Part shown: piece by piece, positions 18,016 to 27,288 of the stretch
Layout: every line of letters starts with the position of its first letter
Numbering within the stretch: position 1 is the first letter of the stretch
From: an uncultured Sphingomonadaceae bacterium
GTDB lineage: Bacteria; Pseudomonadota; Alphaproteobacteria; Sphingomonadales; Sphingomonadaceae
Length of the DNA: 64,000 nt
Direction: 5' to 3'
NCBI GenBank assembly: GCA_903871605.1
Contig: CAIQHF010000012.1
Span: 186,001-250,000 of the forward strand
Translations under genes and position numbers: made by a program
The notes under the pieces: generated by a model
The model's database searches: none
What the model saw: only the letters and a program-made list of their open reading frames with translations
What the model was told of the DNA's origin: nothing

Positions 18016-20217
18016 ATGGCTCGCCCGATCCGCCAGACCCCGCGACAGGCTCCCCCGCCCCCGCCGCCCGAACCGCCTCGCAGCCGACAGAGGAGTGGGC
18101 TCGTGACCGCGTTGCTGACGGTGATCAAGATCGGCGGCGCAGCCTTGGTCCTGGCGCTGATCGCGCTCGTCGTCGCGGTCGGCGTCTCGATGTCGTCATT
18201 GCCCAGCTTCGATTCGCTCAAATCCTCGCCCAACGGGCAGATGATCCGCGTCCACGCGGTCGACGGGACGGTGCTCGTGTCGCTGGGGCCGAGCTATGGC
18301 CAGTGGCTGCGATCGGACCAGATCCCGCAGGTGATGAAGGACGCGATGGTCTCGGTCGAGGACCGGCGATTCTACGAACATCCCGGCGTCGATCCGATCG
18401 GCATCATGCGATCGGTCGGTGTGCGCGCCAGGCAGGGCCATTGGACGCAGGGCGGCTCGACGATCACGCAGCAGCTCGCGCGCAACATCTTCCTCACCAG
18501 CAACAAGAATTTCGGGCGCAAGATCCGCGAGGCGATCATCAGCCTCGCGCTCGAGCGCAAATTCTCGAAGGACCAGATCCTCGAGCTCTACCTCAACAAG
18601 GTCTATTTCGGTGGCGGCAGCTATGGGATCGACGCCGCGTCGCGCAAATTCTTCGGTCATGGCGCCGACCATCTGAGCCTGCCCGAAGCCGCGATCATCG
18701 CGGGCCTGGTCAAGGCACCATCCAACTATTCGCCGACCGCGGACGTCCAGGCCGCGCGCGACCGTGCCGCCGTCGTGCTCGAGACGATGGTCGAGACGGG
18801 CAAGATCAGCCGCGCGCAGGCCGCCTCGGCGGACCCCGCCGGCGTCACGCTCGCGCCCGAGCCGAAGTCGAACAGCGTACGCTACTTCACCGACTGGGCG
18901 CTGCCCCAGCTCTCGTCGCTGATCGACGACCAGACCGATCCGCTCGACGTCTGGACGACGCTCGATCTCGGCATGCAGCGCCAGGCCGATCGCACGATCC
19001 AGGCCGACACGCCGGCCGGCCTGCAGGGCGCGCTGGTCTCGATGGAGCGCGACGGCGCGGTGCGCGCGATGGTCGGCGGCAAGGACTATATCACCTCCAA
19101 CTACAACCGCGCGGTGACCGCGCAGCGCCAGCCGGGATCGGCGTGGAAGCTGTTCGTCTATCTCGCCGCGATCGAGGCGGGCCACAAGCCCGACGAATCG
19201 ATCGTCGACGAGCCCGTCACGATCGACGGCTGGAGCCCGCGCAACGACGAGCGCCGCTTCTTCGGCACGATCAACATCCGCACCGCCTTCGCGCTGTCGC
19301 TCAACACCGTGGCGGCGAAGCTCGGCGAGCTGCTCGGCTTCGACACCGTCGCCGACATGGCGCGTCGCTTCGGCATCTCGACCCCGATCAACACGCATCC
19401 GTCGATGGTGCTGGGCACCTCCGACGTCGAGCTGATCGACATGACGCGCGCCTTCGCCGAGGTCGACAACAAGGGGGTGATGGTGTCGCCCTATGCGATC
19501 ACCAAGGTGGTCGGGCCCGACAACAAGCTGCTCTATCAGCATGCCGCGCCCGAGAATCGCGTGCTGGTGGCGCCCTGGGTCGCCGCCGAGATGACCGACC
19601 TGCTGCAGACCGCGGTCAACACCGGCACCGGCCGCGGCGCGCAGATCGGCCGCCCGGTCGCGGGCAAGACCGGCACCACTTCGACCAGTCGCGACGGCTG
19701 GTTCCTCGGTTTCTCGTCGGGGCTGACGACGGGCATCTGGATGGGGCGCGACGACGCCAAGCCCAATCCCGGCCTCTATGGCGGCCGCGCCCCGGCGCGC
19801 GCCTTTGCCGATTACATGAAGGTGGCGGTCGCCAATCGTCCGGTCGAGCAGTTCGACACCGCGGTGACGCTGCCGCAGCTCGAGCCCGACGACGAGGCCT
19901 ATTACGGCCAGCCCGACAATGGCATCCCGACGCTCGATGCGGACGGCAATCCGGTGCAGCCCTCGTCGGGCGCGGACGGCGATCCCGGCCAGGCCGACGA
20001 CAGCGGCGCGGCGCCGCCGCCCGCGGCGGCCAAGCGATCGCGGCCGTCTTCGGACGACGACGACGACTGGCGCGGACCGCCGCCGCCGCCCGTCCCCGAT
20101 TCGTCAGGCCCCCAGCCCGCGCAGGGGCAGCGGCTCGACCAACATTGGTTAGACGGCGTGCTCGGTCGCAAGAGCGGCACGACGCCACCGCATGGCGCTC
20201 AGCAACCGACCCAGTAG
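18016..20217 (+). CDS. Penicillin-binding protein 1A-type transglycosylase/transpeptidase
   Basis: Bifunctional class A PBP that polymerises and crosslinks peptidoglycan in the periplasm. It is 733 residues: a Pro-rich cytoplasmic tail, one transmembrane helix (about residues 30-60), a GT51 transglycosylase domain with the catalytic Glu in VSVEDRRFYEHPGVD and QGGSTITQQLARN, and a transpeptidase domain with SxxK in RQPGSAWKLF, SxN in ALSLNTV, and KTGTT. The last ~110 residues are Asp/Pro-rich and disordered. Its 3' end overlaps the convergent metallopeptidase gene by 19 bp. Confidence 0.94.
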   Translation: MARPIRQTPRQAPPPPPPEPPRSRQRSGLVTALLTVIKIGGAALVLALIALVVAVGVSMSSLPSFDSLKSSPNGQMIRVHAVDGTVLVSLGPSYGQWLRSDQIPQVMKDAMVSVEDRRFYEHPGVDPIGIMRSVGVRARQGHWTQGGSTITQQLARNIFLTSNKNFGRKIREAIISLALERKFSKDQILELYLNKVYFGGGSYGIDAASRKFFGHGADHLSLPEAAIIAGLVKAPSNYSPTADVQAARDRAAVVLETMVETGKISRAQAASADPAGVTLAPEPKSNSVRYFTDWALPQLSSLIDDQTDPLDVWTTLDLGMQRQADRTIQADTPAGLQGALVSMERDGAVRAMVGGKDYITSNYNRAVTAQRQPGSAWKLFVYLAAIEAGHKPDESIVDEPVTIDGWSPRNDERRFFGTINIRTAFALSLNTVAAKLGELLGFDTVADMARRFGISTPINTHPSMVLGTSDVELIDMTRAFAEVDNKGVMVSPYAITKVVGPDNKLLYQHAAPENRVLVAPWVAAEMTDLLQTAVNTGTGRGAQIGRPVAGKTGTTSTSRDGWFLGFSSGLTTGIWMGRDDAKPNPGLYGGRAPARAFADYMKVAVANRPVEQFDTAVTLPQLEPDDEAYYGQPDNGIPTLDADGNPVQPSSGADGDPGQADDSGAAPPPAAAKRSRPSSDDDDDWRGPPPPPVPDSSGPQPAQGQRLDQHWLDGVLGRKSGTTPPHGAQQPTQ

Positions 20218-20900
20218 AGGCTCGCGCCATGCTGCCGGAGCCAGCGACGCGCGGGCTCGGGATCGGTTCCCAGCAAGCGCGCTTCGGCGGCGCGGAACGC
20301 CGCGGAATGATCCATGTGCAGCCGATGCGCGACCTCGTGCGCGACGGTGGAGCTGAGCACATGAGGCGGCGCCAGGATGAGCCGCCACGCATAGCGGATG
20401 TCGCCCGCCGCCGAGCAGCTGCCCCAGCGCGACCGCGGGTCGCCGATCGCGACGCGGCCCACCGTCACCCCCGCCGCCGCCGCGACCGCGCGCGTCTCCG
20501 CTTCGAGCTGACGATGCGCCTCACGCTTGAGCCAGGCCAGGATACGGCGGGAGAGGCCTTCGGCGGGGCCGCCGACGACCAGCCGGTCGCCCGCGTGGTG
20601 AACGGTCCGCGAGCGCTCCGCCGACCAGTCGATGCGCAGATCCTCGCCCCGATAGGGGACGGTTCCGCCGGCCACGATCGGTCGCGGCGCGGGAAGACTT
20701 GCGAGCTGTCGCTCGATCCAGACGCGCTGAGTCTCCGCCCATGCGCGCGCGGCGCGCTCCGATCCGCGCCTGGGAAGCGTCAGCTTCACGCTGCCGTCGC
20801 GCGGGTCGACCGCCAGCCGCATCCGTCGCGCATTGGCGACGCGGCGGACGATCAGCGGCCGGCTGATCCCGCCATGCGCGAAGCACAGCTCAGAGCTCAC
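20199..20900 (-). CDS. YgjP-like (DUF45) zinc metallopeptidase
   Basis: Predicted zinc metalloprotease of the YgjP/WLM group. The active-site helix is [15 protein letters not shown] (HExxH with a following acidic or histidine ligand), preceded by the conserved [20 protein letters not shown]. It is 233 residues, no signal peptide, so cytoplasmic. Its start overlaps the YcgN stop by 11 bases, so it is likely the last gene of a leftward SCO1-YcgN-YgjP string. Substrate unknown. Confidence 0.88.
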   Translation of the reverse strand: MSSELCFAHGGISRPLIVRRVANARRMRLAVDPRDGSVKLTLPRRGSERAARAWAETQRVWIERQLASLPAPRPIVAGGTVPYRGEDLRIDWSAERSRTVHHAGDRLVVGGPAEGLSRRILAWLKREAHRQLEAETRAVAAAAGVTVGRVAIGDPRSRWGSCSAAGDIRYAWRLILAPPHVLSSTVAHEVAHRLHMDHSAAFRAAEARLLGTDPEPARRWLRQHGASLYWVGC

Positions 20901-21324
20901 GCTCGACGATATGATGTTCGAGGTCGCCGGCCTCGTCTTCGGAGACGGTCCAGCCGCGTACCGAGATCCCCGCGCGGTGCACCGATTCGGGATCGCCCGA
21001 GATCAGATGATGCCACTCGCGCAGCGGCTGGCCCTCGGCGAGCAGGCGATAGGCGCAGGTGCTGGGTAGCCAGTCGATCGTCAGCAGCGTGCGCGGCGTA
21101 AGGCGCACGCATTCGGGGACATAGGCATGGCGATGCTTGTAGTCCTTGCAGCGTCCGCTGCGGCCGTCGAGAAGCTTGCACGCGACGTTGGTCGGGTAGA
21201 TCTCGCCCGTAGTATCGTCCTCGAGCTTGTGGAGGCAGCATTTACCGCACCCGTCGCACAGCGATTCCCATTCCTCGCGGGTCATCGCCTCGAGCGGCTT
21301 GGTCTCCCAGAAGCGCTCGGCCAT
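20890..21324 (-). CDS. YcgN-family cysteine cluster protein
   Basis: A 144-residue protein of the UPF0260/YcgN family, which carries a conserved set of cysteines thought to bind a metal or Fe-S cluster. The cysteines are in [33 protein letters not shown] and STCAYRL. The start [11 protein letters not shown] overlaps the SCO1 stop (ATGA), so the two are coupled; a further in-frame ATG lies 12 bases upstream. Function of the family is not established. Confidence 0.9.
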   Translation of the reverse strand: MAERFWETKPLEAMTREEWESLCDGCGKCCLHKLEDDTTGEIYPTNVACKLLDGRSGRCKDYKHRHAYVPECVRLTPRTLLTIDWLPSTCAYRLLAEGQPLREWHHLISGDPESVHRAGISVRGWTVSEDEAGDLEHHIVEREL

Positions 21325-21920
21325 CAGCGGACCCATTGCGACAGCGTGTCGGTGACCGCCTTGGCGCCCTGATCGGTCGGGACGAGCGCGATCGGCTGGC
21401 CTTGGGGTCCGAACAGGATCGCCTGGCTCGAATGGTCCATCAGATAGCCGCTGGCGCCGTCGGCTGCGGGACGCTTCTTGTAATAGACGCCATATTCCTT
21501 CGCCACCGCCGCGATCGCGCCGGGGCTGCCGGTCAACCCTTCGAGCTCGGGCCCGAAGGCGCCGACATATTGCTTGAGCACCGCCGGCGTATCGCGCGCC
21601 GGATCGATCGTGACGAAGATCGGCACCAGCTTTCGTGCGCGTGCCGGATCGGCGCCGGCGAAGCCGTGATAGCCCTGCATCAGCGCCTGCAGCGTTGTCG
21701 GGCAGACATCCGGGCAGAAGCTGTAGCCGAAATAGAGCACGCGGTAGCGTCCCGCGAAATCCTTGTCGGTCACCGCGCGGCCATCCTGGTCGGTCAGCGC
21801 GAATGCGCCGCCGATCGCGGCGCCAGCGAGCGGCGGCTGCGTCGCCGGCTCGCGGTGACACGCGGCGAGCGGCACCGTCGCCAGCAGGAACGCGGCGACA
21901 AAAGCGGTACGAGCGTTCAT
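21324..21920 (-). CDS. SCO1/SenC-family copper chaperone
   Basis: Periplasmic thioredoxin-fold protein that delivers copper to the CuA site of cytochrome c oxidase or acts as a thiol reductase. The N-terminus [20 protein letters not shown] with ACHR is a lipoprotein-like signal peptide. The copper ligands are visible: [11 protein letters not shown] (CxxxC) and the distal histidine in [16 protein letters not shown] (21920) was taken as start rather than the ATG 15 bases upstream because it puts the signal peptide at the terminus. Confidence 0.92.
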   Translation of the reverse strand: MNARTAFVAAFLLATVPLAACHREPATQPPLAGAAIGGAFALTDQDGRAVTDKDFAGRYRVLYFGYSFCPDVCPTTLQALMQGYHGFAGADPARARKLVPIFVTIDPARDTPAVLKQYVGAFGPELEGLTGSPGAIAAVAKEYGVYYKKRPAADGASGYLMDHSSQAILFGPQGQPIALVPTDQGAKAVTDTLSQWVR

Positions 21921-21989
21921 GACAAAGCCAGCCATGCTTTGCTATGCGCTGCGATGCAAGCGGGGCCTGCGGGCGGGGAGTGTCGATCG

Positions 21990-22604
21990 ATGGTGCGTCG
22001 TGTTGGAACCGTGGCAAGGACGGTGGTGGGGATCGTTGCGATGACGCTCGCCACCGCGCCGCTCGCTGCGCAATTTTCGTCGAGCAGCTCCGATTTCGTC
22101 AAGGCGGTGAAGGATCGCGACGGCAACAAGGCGACCGAACTGCTCGACAAGAATCCGGGCACGATCCTGCTCAGTCGTGACAATGACGGCGACAATACGC
22201 TCCACATCGTCACCAAGCGCCGCGATCTGACCTGGATGCAATTCCTGCTGAGCAGGGGGGTGGCGGTCGACGGCAAGGATCGCGACGGCAACACCGCCCT
22301 GGTCGATGCCGCGCGGATCGGCTTCGAGGACGGCGAGAATCTGCTGCTTCAGGTCGGCGCGTCGATCGATCTGGCCAATGGCCGCGGCGAGACTGCGCTG
22401 ATCGTCGCGACGCAGGCGCATGATCTGGGCTCGGTGCGGCTGCTGCTGCAATATGGCGCGGACCCGCACGCGACCGATCATGTCGCGGGCATGTCGGCGA
22501 TCGACTATGCCAAGCGCGACAACCGGTCGACGCAGATATTGGCGCTGCTCATGTCGGTGAAGCCGGTGGTCCACAAGGACGTCGCCGGCCCGTCGATCAA
22601 CTGA
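21990..22604 (+). CDS. Secreted ankyrin-repeat protein
   Basis: A 204-residue protein with an N-terminal signal peptide ([18 protein letters not shown]) followed by about four ankyrin repeats: [60 protein letters not shown] and [19 protein letters not shown]. Predicted periplasmic, with a protein-binding role. The ATG at 21990 has GGGGAG a suitable distance upstream; an ATG at 21954 is also in frame. It is divergent from SCO1 and convergent with mmcB. Confidence 0.83.
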   Translation: MVRRVGTVARTVVGIVAMTLATAPLAAQFSSSSSDFVKAVKDRDGNKATELLDKNPGTILLSRDNDGDNTLHIVTKRRDLTWMQFLLSRGVAVDGKDRDGNTALVDAARIGFEDGENLLLQVGASIDLANGRGETALIVATQAHDLGSVRLLLQYGADPHATDHVAGMSAIDYAKRDNRSTQILALLMSVKPVVHKDVAGPSIN

Positions 22605-22632
22605 GCCCCGGCGCCGGCCGAGGCGCCGCCGC

Positions 22633-23124
22633 TCAATCGAGCGCGTCGAGGCCGGGATCGAGCGCCGCCATGGTGCGCCGCGCTGCCCGTCTCGCGAAAC
22701 GCAGCGTCTCGGCCTTGCGGCGCGGCGCGGCAAGCGGCCGGTGCGCCGCCTCGCGGACGATGACCGCATCGTAGCGATCGGCGACGATCAGCCCAGCAAT
22801 GCCGGGGCGGAGCGCCTCGCGCTCGAACGGCGCACAATCGAAGCCGGCGGGCACCGCCCAGTAGAAGCGGTCGCAATAATCGAGATAGTCGGGCCATTTG
22901 GCGTCGCCTAGCAGATCGGCGCGCGACACCTTGATCTCGACGATGGTGACGCAGCCCTTGCCGTCGATCGCCATCATGTCGGCGCGTCGGCCATTGCCCA
23001 GCGGCACCTCGCACAGCGCCATCGTGTCGGCGCGGAACAGCAGCCGCGTGACGCCGCGCGCGACATCGACCGCCTGCGGCGGCGCATCGGCAAAACATTC
23101 GGGCAGGGATGCGCGAGTCGCCAT
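22633..23124 (-). CDS. mmcB: MmcB-family DNA repair protein
   Basis: A 163-residue member of the alphaproteobacterial MmcB (DUF1052) family, whose Caulobacter member is SOS-regulated and involved in resistance to mitomycin C. Conserved segments include RADMMAIDGKGCVTIVEIKV, which has the acidic-x-K pattern of restriction-nuclease-like folds, and KWPDYLDYCDRFYWAVP. No membrane or signal sequence. Gene is monocistronic or begins a short leftward unit. Nuclease chemistry is inference. Confidence 0.88.
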   Translation of the reverse strand: MATRASLPECFADAPPQAVDVARGVTRLLFRADTMALCEVPLGNGRRADMMAIDGKGCVTIVEIKVSRADLLGDAKWPDYLDYCDRFYWAVPAGFDCAPFEREALRPGIAGLIVADRYDAVIVREAAHRPLAAPRRKAETLRFARRAARRTMAALDPGLDALD

Positions 23125-23165
23125 GATCGCCTGACTAGAACATCAGGCGAACATGGAAAAGAGGC

Positions 23166-23843
23166 TCAGCGAAAGAAGATGTGGTTGCCGAGCGCGGCGA
23201 CCTTGATCTTGCCCCAGCCCGGCGAGACGCGACGGGCGTGGAAGAACAGCGCGGCGGGCGCGATCTGCTTCCACACGCCGTCCCGCGCGATCGTGGCGAT
23301 CGCGACGGCGCGCTTCCACGCGCTGCTGTCGTGCGGCGGCGTGGGGATCTCGCCGTGACGGAGGAAAGAGAATTGCCCCGGCTGGCGCACTACGCCGCAA
23401 ACCGAGCCCGGGAAGCGCCCCGACGTCGTGCGGTTGACGATCGTCTGAGCGACCGCGAGCTGACCGTCGAGCGGCTCGCCCTTCGACTCGTAGTAGACAG
23501 AGGTGGCGAGACAGTCGCCCTGCTCGTCGCCGGTCGTCGCAGCGGCGCGGTCGGCGACCAGATCGTCGAGCGAACGCGGCATCACCGCGGCGGAATCGGT
23601 GGGGCTGATCTGGGGGGCCTGGGAACCGTCGGTCGTGCCCGACGTTGAGAAATCCGGATGACGGGCCTCGAGAGCCCGGACATCGACGGCAAGGAGCGGT
23701 GCCGTGACCGCTGCCAGCATCGCCGTGGCGCTTCCCTGGGGAGCGTCGCCTTCGGCGGCGAAGGACGGCCCCGCGATGGTGGCCGTGCCGAGCAGGCAGA
23801 AAAATGACGCTACCGCGAGGGCAGCGCGCGTGAAATGGCGCAT
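23166..23843 (-). CDS. Cell wall hydrolase with SleB domain
   Basis: Predicted periplasmic peptidoglycan hydrolase. The N-terminal MRHFTRAALAVASFFCLLG is a signal peptide; residues ~120-225 form the hydrolase_2 (SleB) domain: ATSVYYESKGEPLDGQLAVA with the conserved YYE, and VCGVVRQPGQFSF, then SAWKRAVAIA and ALFFHARRVSPGW. It is 225 residues, typical of the sphingomonad 'cell wall hydrolase' group. The 146-bp gap to the DUF1491 gene contains no other gene. Confidence 0.9.
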   Translation of the reverse strand: MRHFTRAALAVASFFCLLGTATIAGPSFAAEGDAPQGSATAMLAAVTAPLLAVDVRALEARHPDFSTSGTTDGSQAPQISPTDSAAVMPRSLDDLVADRAAATTGDEQGDCLATSVYYESKGEPLDGQLAVAQTIVNRTTSGRFPGSVCGVVRQPGQFSFLRHGEIPTPPHDSSAWKRAVAIATIARDGVWKQIAPAALFFHARRVSPGWGKIKVAALGNHIFFR

Positions 23844-23989
23844 TAGAAGCCGCTAAACTGCGGTTGACCCCGCCGTCCCCCAAAACACCTAGGGCCGGTC
23901 TTGATCCCCCGACTACGGAACCGCCCTGAAAACACAGGCGGAGCCGTTCCGATCAATCCCCGTGCCTCTCCCCGAGGACAGGCGCGAGG

Positions 23990-24331
23990 TCAACCCATAG
24001 CGATCATTTCAGCGGTGAAGCGTTCGACTCCTGCGACGTCCAACTCGACGACCCAAAGATCGGCATCGACCCTGCGGCGATCCTCTATATAGGGGTTAAT
24101 CTCTTGGTAATCCGCAATATTTTGCGGTCCTGCGCGACGCCAGCCATAGTCGCCGGAGATCGTCAGCGCGCGTTCGAGCAGGGCGTGCGGGACGCCGCGC
24201 TCGGTGATCAGAAGCAGGATCGCACCCGCGTCGCCATCGCCCTTTGCCAGCACCATGCCATGACCGCCCCGCCCCTCGACGGTTCGGATGAGCGCCGAGA
24301 CCTCGATCCGCGAAGTCAGCCGGGGCGTCAT
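23990..24331 (-). CDS. DUF1491 family protein
   Basis: A 113-residue alphaproteobacterial protein of unknown function. It begins MTPRLTSRIEVSALIR, the family hallmark, and contains GGHGMVLAKGDGDAGAILLL and a tyrosine/acidic-rich central part (YQEINPYIEDRRRVDADLWVVE). Cytoplasmic, no recognisable catalytic motif. Its start overlaps the thioesterase stop by four bases, so they are likely co-transcribed with ptsN and hpf. Confidence 0.83.
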   Translation of the reverse strand: MTPRLTSRIEVSALIRTVEGRGGHGMVLAKGDGDAGAILLLITERGVPHALLERALTISGDYGWRRAGPQNIADYQEINPYIEDRRRVDADLWVVELDVAGVERFTAEMIAMG

Positions 24332-24828
24332 CCGGCCGGCGCCGGCGCCGTCGTCGCGACTGCATATCCGGACAGCGACGAAAGCGGAAAATGCGAACGC
24401 ATGAACGTGCCCGTCCCGCGCGCGACCTCCTCGCCGGATGCGTCGAGCATATGCGCGTCGGCAACCATCACGCGCCGCCGGCCACTCACCCAGCGCCCTT
24501 GCGCGACGGCGGGCCCCGCCTTCATCGGCCGCGTCAAAAGCAGGTTGAACGCGGTGGTCAGCAGGAAGCGGTCGCTGACCAGGCTGTTGGCGGCATAGAA
24601 GGCGGCATCGTCGAGCATCTTGAAGTAGATCGTGCCATGCGCCGCGCCTGCGGCGTGAAACACGCGCTCGTCGACGGTGAAATGGATCCGCGCAACGCCG
24701 GCCTCGACGATCTCGAGCCGAGAGCGGAAGAGGTGGTTGATCGGCGCGGCGCGATACAGGTTCTCGAGAGCAGCGAAGTGCGCGCGCTCGCCCGCCGACC
24801 CCGCGCCGTCCGGGCCGGCCCCGTTCAT
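24328..24828 (-). CDS. PaaI-type hotdog-fold thioesterase
   Basis: Single hotdog-domain acyl-CoA thioesterase, 166 residues from MNGAGPDGAG. Hallmark segments are FHAAGAAHGTIYFKMLDDAAFYAANSL with the active-site HG and D, and VARGTGTFMRSHFPL at the C-terminus. The ATG at 24828 was chosen because it lies just after the ptsN stop at 24839; the longer ORF would run into ptsN. Substrate unknown. Confidence 0.83.
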   Translation of the reverse strand: MNGAGPDGAGSAGERAHFAALENLYRAAPINHLFRSRLEIVEAGVARIHFTVDERVFHAAGAAHGTIYFKMLDDAAFYAANSLVSDRFLLTTAFNLLLTRPMKAGPAVAQGRWVSGRRRVMVADAHMLDASGEEVARGTGTFMRSHFPLSSLSGYAVATTAPAPAG

Positions 24829-24838
24829 CGCCCGGTCG

Positions 24839-25306
24839 TCATGCAGCGTCGCGCGATTCGCCGCCCGCGAACAGCGCGTAAAGTGCATCCGCCGAGCCCG
24901 CGCCGCGCAGTTTGGCGACGAACCCGCGATCGCGCAGCCGGCGGCTCACGCGCGCGAGCGCCTTGAGATGCTCGACGCCGGCATCGGTCGGCGACAGCAG
25001 CAGGAAGACGAGATCGACCGGGAGGCCGTCGATCGCGGCGAACTCGATCGGCTGGGCGAGCTTCGCGAACAGCCCGACGACGCGACCGAGCCCGTCGATC
25101 TTGCCGTGCGGGATCGCGACGCCGCCGCCGAAGCCCGTCGATCCCAACTTCTCGCGATCGGCGAGCCGCTTGGCGACCTCGCGCGCCTGAAGCCCCAATT
25201 GACGCTCGGCAAGACCCGACAGGGTCTGGAACAGCGCCTTCTTCGAAGACGCCGCCAGATCGTGGAACACCGCTTGCGGCGGCAGCAGGTCGCTGAAGTC
25301 GTCCAT
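24839..25306 (-). CDS. ptsN: Nitrogen PTS enzyme IIA
   Basis: Regulatory phosphocarrier of the nitrogen-related phosphotransferase system, linking carbon, nitrogen and potassium status. It is 155 residues; the phosphorylated histidine lies in GVAIPHGKIDGLGRVV near residue 70. Placement next to hpf is the classical rpoN-hpf-ptsN arrangement, although rpoN is not in the window (dnaQ lies on the other side). Confidence 0.94.
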   Translation of the reverse strand: MDDFSDLLPPQAVFHDLAASSKKALFQTLSGLAERQLGLQAREVAKRLADREKLGSTGFGGGVAIPHGKIDGLGRVVGLFAKLAQPIEFAAIDGLPVDLVFLLLSPTDAGVEHLKALARVSRRLRDRGFVAKLRGAGSADALYALFAGGESRDAA

Positions 25307-25327
25307 CGTCAGGGAGTTAACGCGCGA

Positions 25328-25909
25328 TCAGCCCAGCCGGTTCGGTTCGACCCAGCCGATCGTGCCGTCGTTTCTGCGATAGACCATGTTGAATGCCCCC
25401 GTACCCGAATTCTTGAACAGCAAGGCGCCGGTGTTGCGCAGATCGAGCATCATCACCGCATCCGACACGGTGGCATCGGGCACGTCGACGCGCGTCTCGG
25501 CGATGATCAGCGGGTGATCGGAAGGCTCCTCCTCCTCGCCGCCGACGTTGAACACGGTATAGCCGGCATTGGCGTCGATGCCGCCATCGACCTCGCCGCC
25601 ATGGCCGTTGCCGCTATGGCTGCGCAGCCGCTTCATATAGCGGCGCAGCTGCTTCTCGATCTTGGCGGCGGCCTCGTCAAACGCGGGATGCGCCTCCTGC
25701 CCCGATCCCGACGCCTTGAGCACGACGCCCTTCATCACGTTGGAGACGATGTCGCAGCTGAACGCGCCGTGCGGCGCGGTGCCGAAGGTCACTTGAGCGG
25801 AGATGGCGCGCGCGAAATACTTTTCGGCGATCCCACCCAGTCGATCGGACACATGCTCGCGAAGAGCCTCGCCGGTGTCGACCTGATGGCCGGATACGCG
25901 GATGTCCAT
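25328..25909 (-). CDS. hpf: Long-form ribosome hibernation promoting factor
   Basis: Binds the 30S subunit and, in the long form, dimerises ribosomes into inactive 100S particles in stationary phase. It is 193 residues with two parts: an N-terminal S30AE domain (MDIRVSGHQVDTGEALREHV...) and a C-terminal dimerisation domain (DHPLIIAETRVDVPDATVSD, DLRNTGALLFKNSGTGAFN, VYRRNDGTIGWVEP). A short variable Gly/Glu-rich linker separates them. It is 21 bp upstream of ptsN. Confidence 0.95.
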   Translation of the reverse strand: MDIRVSGHQVDTGEALREHVSDRLGGIAEKYFARAISAQVTFGTAPHGAFSCDIVSNVMKGVVLKASGSGQEAHPAFDEAAAKIEKQLRRYMKRLRSHSGNGHGGEVDGGIDANAGYTVFNVGGEEEEPSDHPLIIAETRVDVPDATVSDAVMMLDLRNTGALLFKNSGTGAFNMVYRRNDGTIGWVEPNRLG

Positions 25910-25944
25910 GTCTCGATCTCCTACTTGTTCTGCGGGCGGGCGGG

Positions 25945-26676
25945 CTAGGCCGGCCGTCCGGTTGCGTCAACCGCAGGGCCGGTGAGGGTCCAGACGGGAT
26001 TGATCAACGTCGCGACGAACGCTTCGTGCCGTTCGATCTCGTCGGGCGAAGCGGCGTGCGGCCGCGGCGGGCGGATCGCCCGGATGGCCGGCGCGGCGAT
26101 CGCGTCGGCCGCGGCGGCACGCGCGGCGGCACTGGCGACGGTCTCGCCCAGCCCGAGCCCGATCTGTCGGCCGCCGCACAGCTCGACATAGAGCTGCGCG
26201 AGCAGCTGCGCGTCGAGCAGCGCGCCATGCTTGATGCGGTGGCTGCGATCGATGCCGTAGCGCGTGCACAGCGCATCGAGGCTGTGCTTGGCGCCGGGAT
26301 GGCGGCTGCGCGCCATCGCCAGCGTGTCGATCATCCGCTCCATCGCGACGATCGACCGGCCGCACAGCGTCAGCTCGGCGTTGAGAAAGCCGACGTCGAA
26401 CGCGGCGTTGTGCGCGACCAGCGGCGCGTCGCCGAGAAAGGCGAGCAGATCCTCGACACCCTCGTGAAAACGCGGCTTGTCCGAGAGGAAGCCGATCGAC
26501 AGGCCGTGGACGCGCTCGGCCTCGACCGGCATGTCGCGATCGGGATGGAAATAGGCGTGGAAGGTCCGCCCGGTCTCGTTGCGGTTGATCAGCTCGATGC
26601 AGCCGATCTCGACCAGGCGGTCGCCGTTCTGGTGGCTCAGGCCGGTGGTTTCGGTGTCGAAGACGATCTCGCGCAT
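25945..26676 (-). CDS. dnaQ: DNA polymerase III epsilon subunit (proofreading exonuclease)
   Basis: 3'-5' DEDDh exonuclease of the replicative polymerase. It is 243 residues from MREIVFDTETTGL; ExoI is in FDTETTGLS, ExoII in VAHNAAFDVGFLN, and ExoIII around HSLDALCTRYGIDRSHRIKHG followed by ALLDAQLLAQLY. The C-terminal ~50 residues would bind the polymerase alpha subunit. Its start overlaps the coaE 3' end by 40 bases. Member of the origin-proximal ppsR-maf-aroE-coaE-dnaQ operon. Confidence 0.95.
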   Translation of the reverse strand: MREIVFDTETTGLSHQNGDRLVEIGCIELINRNETGRTFHAYFHPDRDMPVEAERVHGLSIGFLSDKPRFHEGVEDLLAFLGDAPLVAHNAAFDVGFLNAELTLCGRSIVAMERMIDTLAMARSRHPGAKHSLDALCTRYGIDRSHRIKHGALLDAQLLAQLYVELCGGRQIGLGLGETVASAAARAAAADAIAAPAIRAIRPPRPHAASPDEIERHEAFVATLINPVWTLTGPAVDATGRPA

Positions 26677-27278
26677 GCCCTGCAATATCGGACCCCGCGC
26701 GTCCGGAGGCAAGCGAGCAGATCGAGGACGTGACGGCGCGTCCGCGCGATGCCGACACCGGTCGGGATGATGAAATCGGCGCCGCGCCGCTTGGCGATGT
26801 CGGGTGTCTGCCGCGCGACGATCTGCGCGAATTTCCGCTCGGTCATCCCGGGCCGCGCGAGCACGCGCCGGCGCTGCATCCAGGCGGGCGCGGAGACCAC
26901 GACGATCGCATCGACGCGTGCTTCGCCATGCGTCTCGAACAGCAGCGGCACGTCGTCGACGACGATCCGGTGCGCGCGGTGACGGCGGATGAAGGCATCG
27001 CGCGCCTGCGCGACCGCGGGGTGGACGATCCGCTCGAGCCGACGCAGCGCGGCGTGGTCACCGAACACGGCTGCGCCGAGCGCGGCACGATCGACGCCGC
27101 GTGCGCCCGTCGTGCCGGGAAAGGCCGCCTCGATCGCGGGCAGCAACAGGCCGCCCGGCCCCTGCAGCCGATGCACCGCGGCATCGGCATCGAACACGGG
27201 AACGCCCGCGCCGCGAAACATGTCCGCGACGGTCGACTTGCCCATGCCGATCGATCCGGTGAGGCCGAGGAGGATCAT
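26637..27278 (-). CDS. coaE: Dephospho-CoA kinase
   Basis: Final step of coenzyme A synthesis, phosphorylating dephospho-CoA. It has 213 residues with the P-loop GLTGSIGMGKST at the N-terminus, FDADAAVH, and VDDVPLLFET as in the family. The extra ~20 C-terminal residues come from reading into dnaQ. It is ten bases from aroE. Confidence 0.95.
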   Translation of the reverse strand: MILLGLTGSIGMGKSTVADMFRGAGVPVFDADAAVHRLQGPGGLLLPAIEAAFPGTTGARGVDRAALGAAVFGDHAALRRLERIVHPAVAQARDAFIRRHRAHRIVVDDVPLLFETHGEARVDAIVVVSAPAWMQRRRVLARPGMTERKFAQIVARQTPDIAKRRGADFIIPTGVGIARTRRHVLDLLACLRTRGVRYCRACARSSSTPKPPA

Positions 27279-27288
27279 CTGCGCGGGA

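Noticed and set aside
18303-21101. 932-codon open frame on the plus strand
   Set aside because: Out-of-frame shadow of PBP1a and antisense of the YgjP gene; Arg/Ala-rich composition and no domains.
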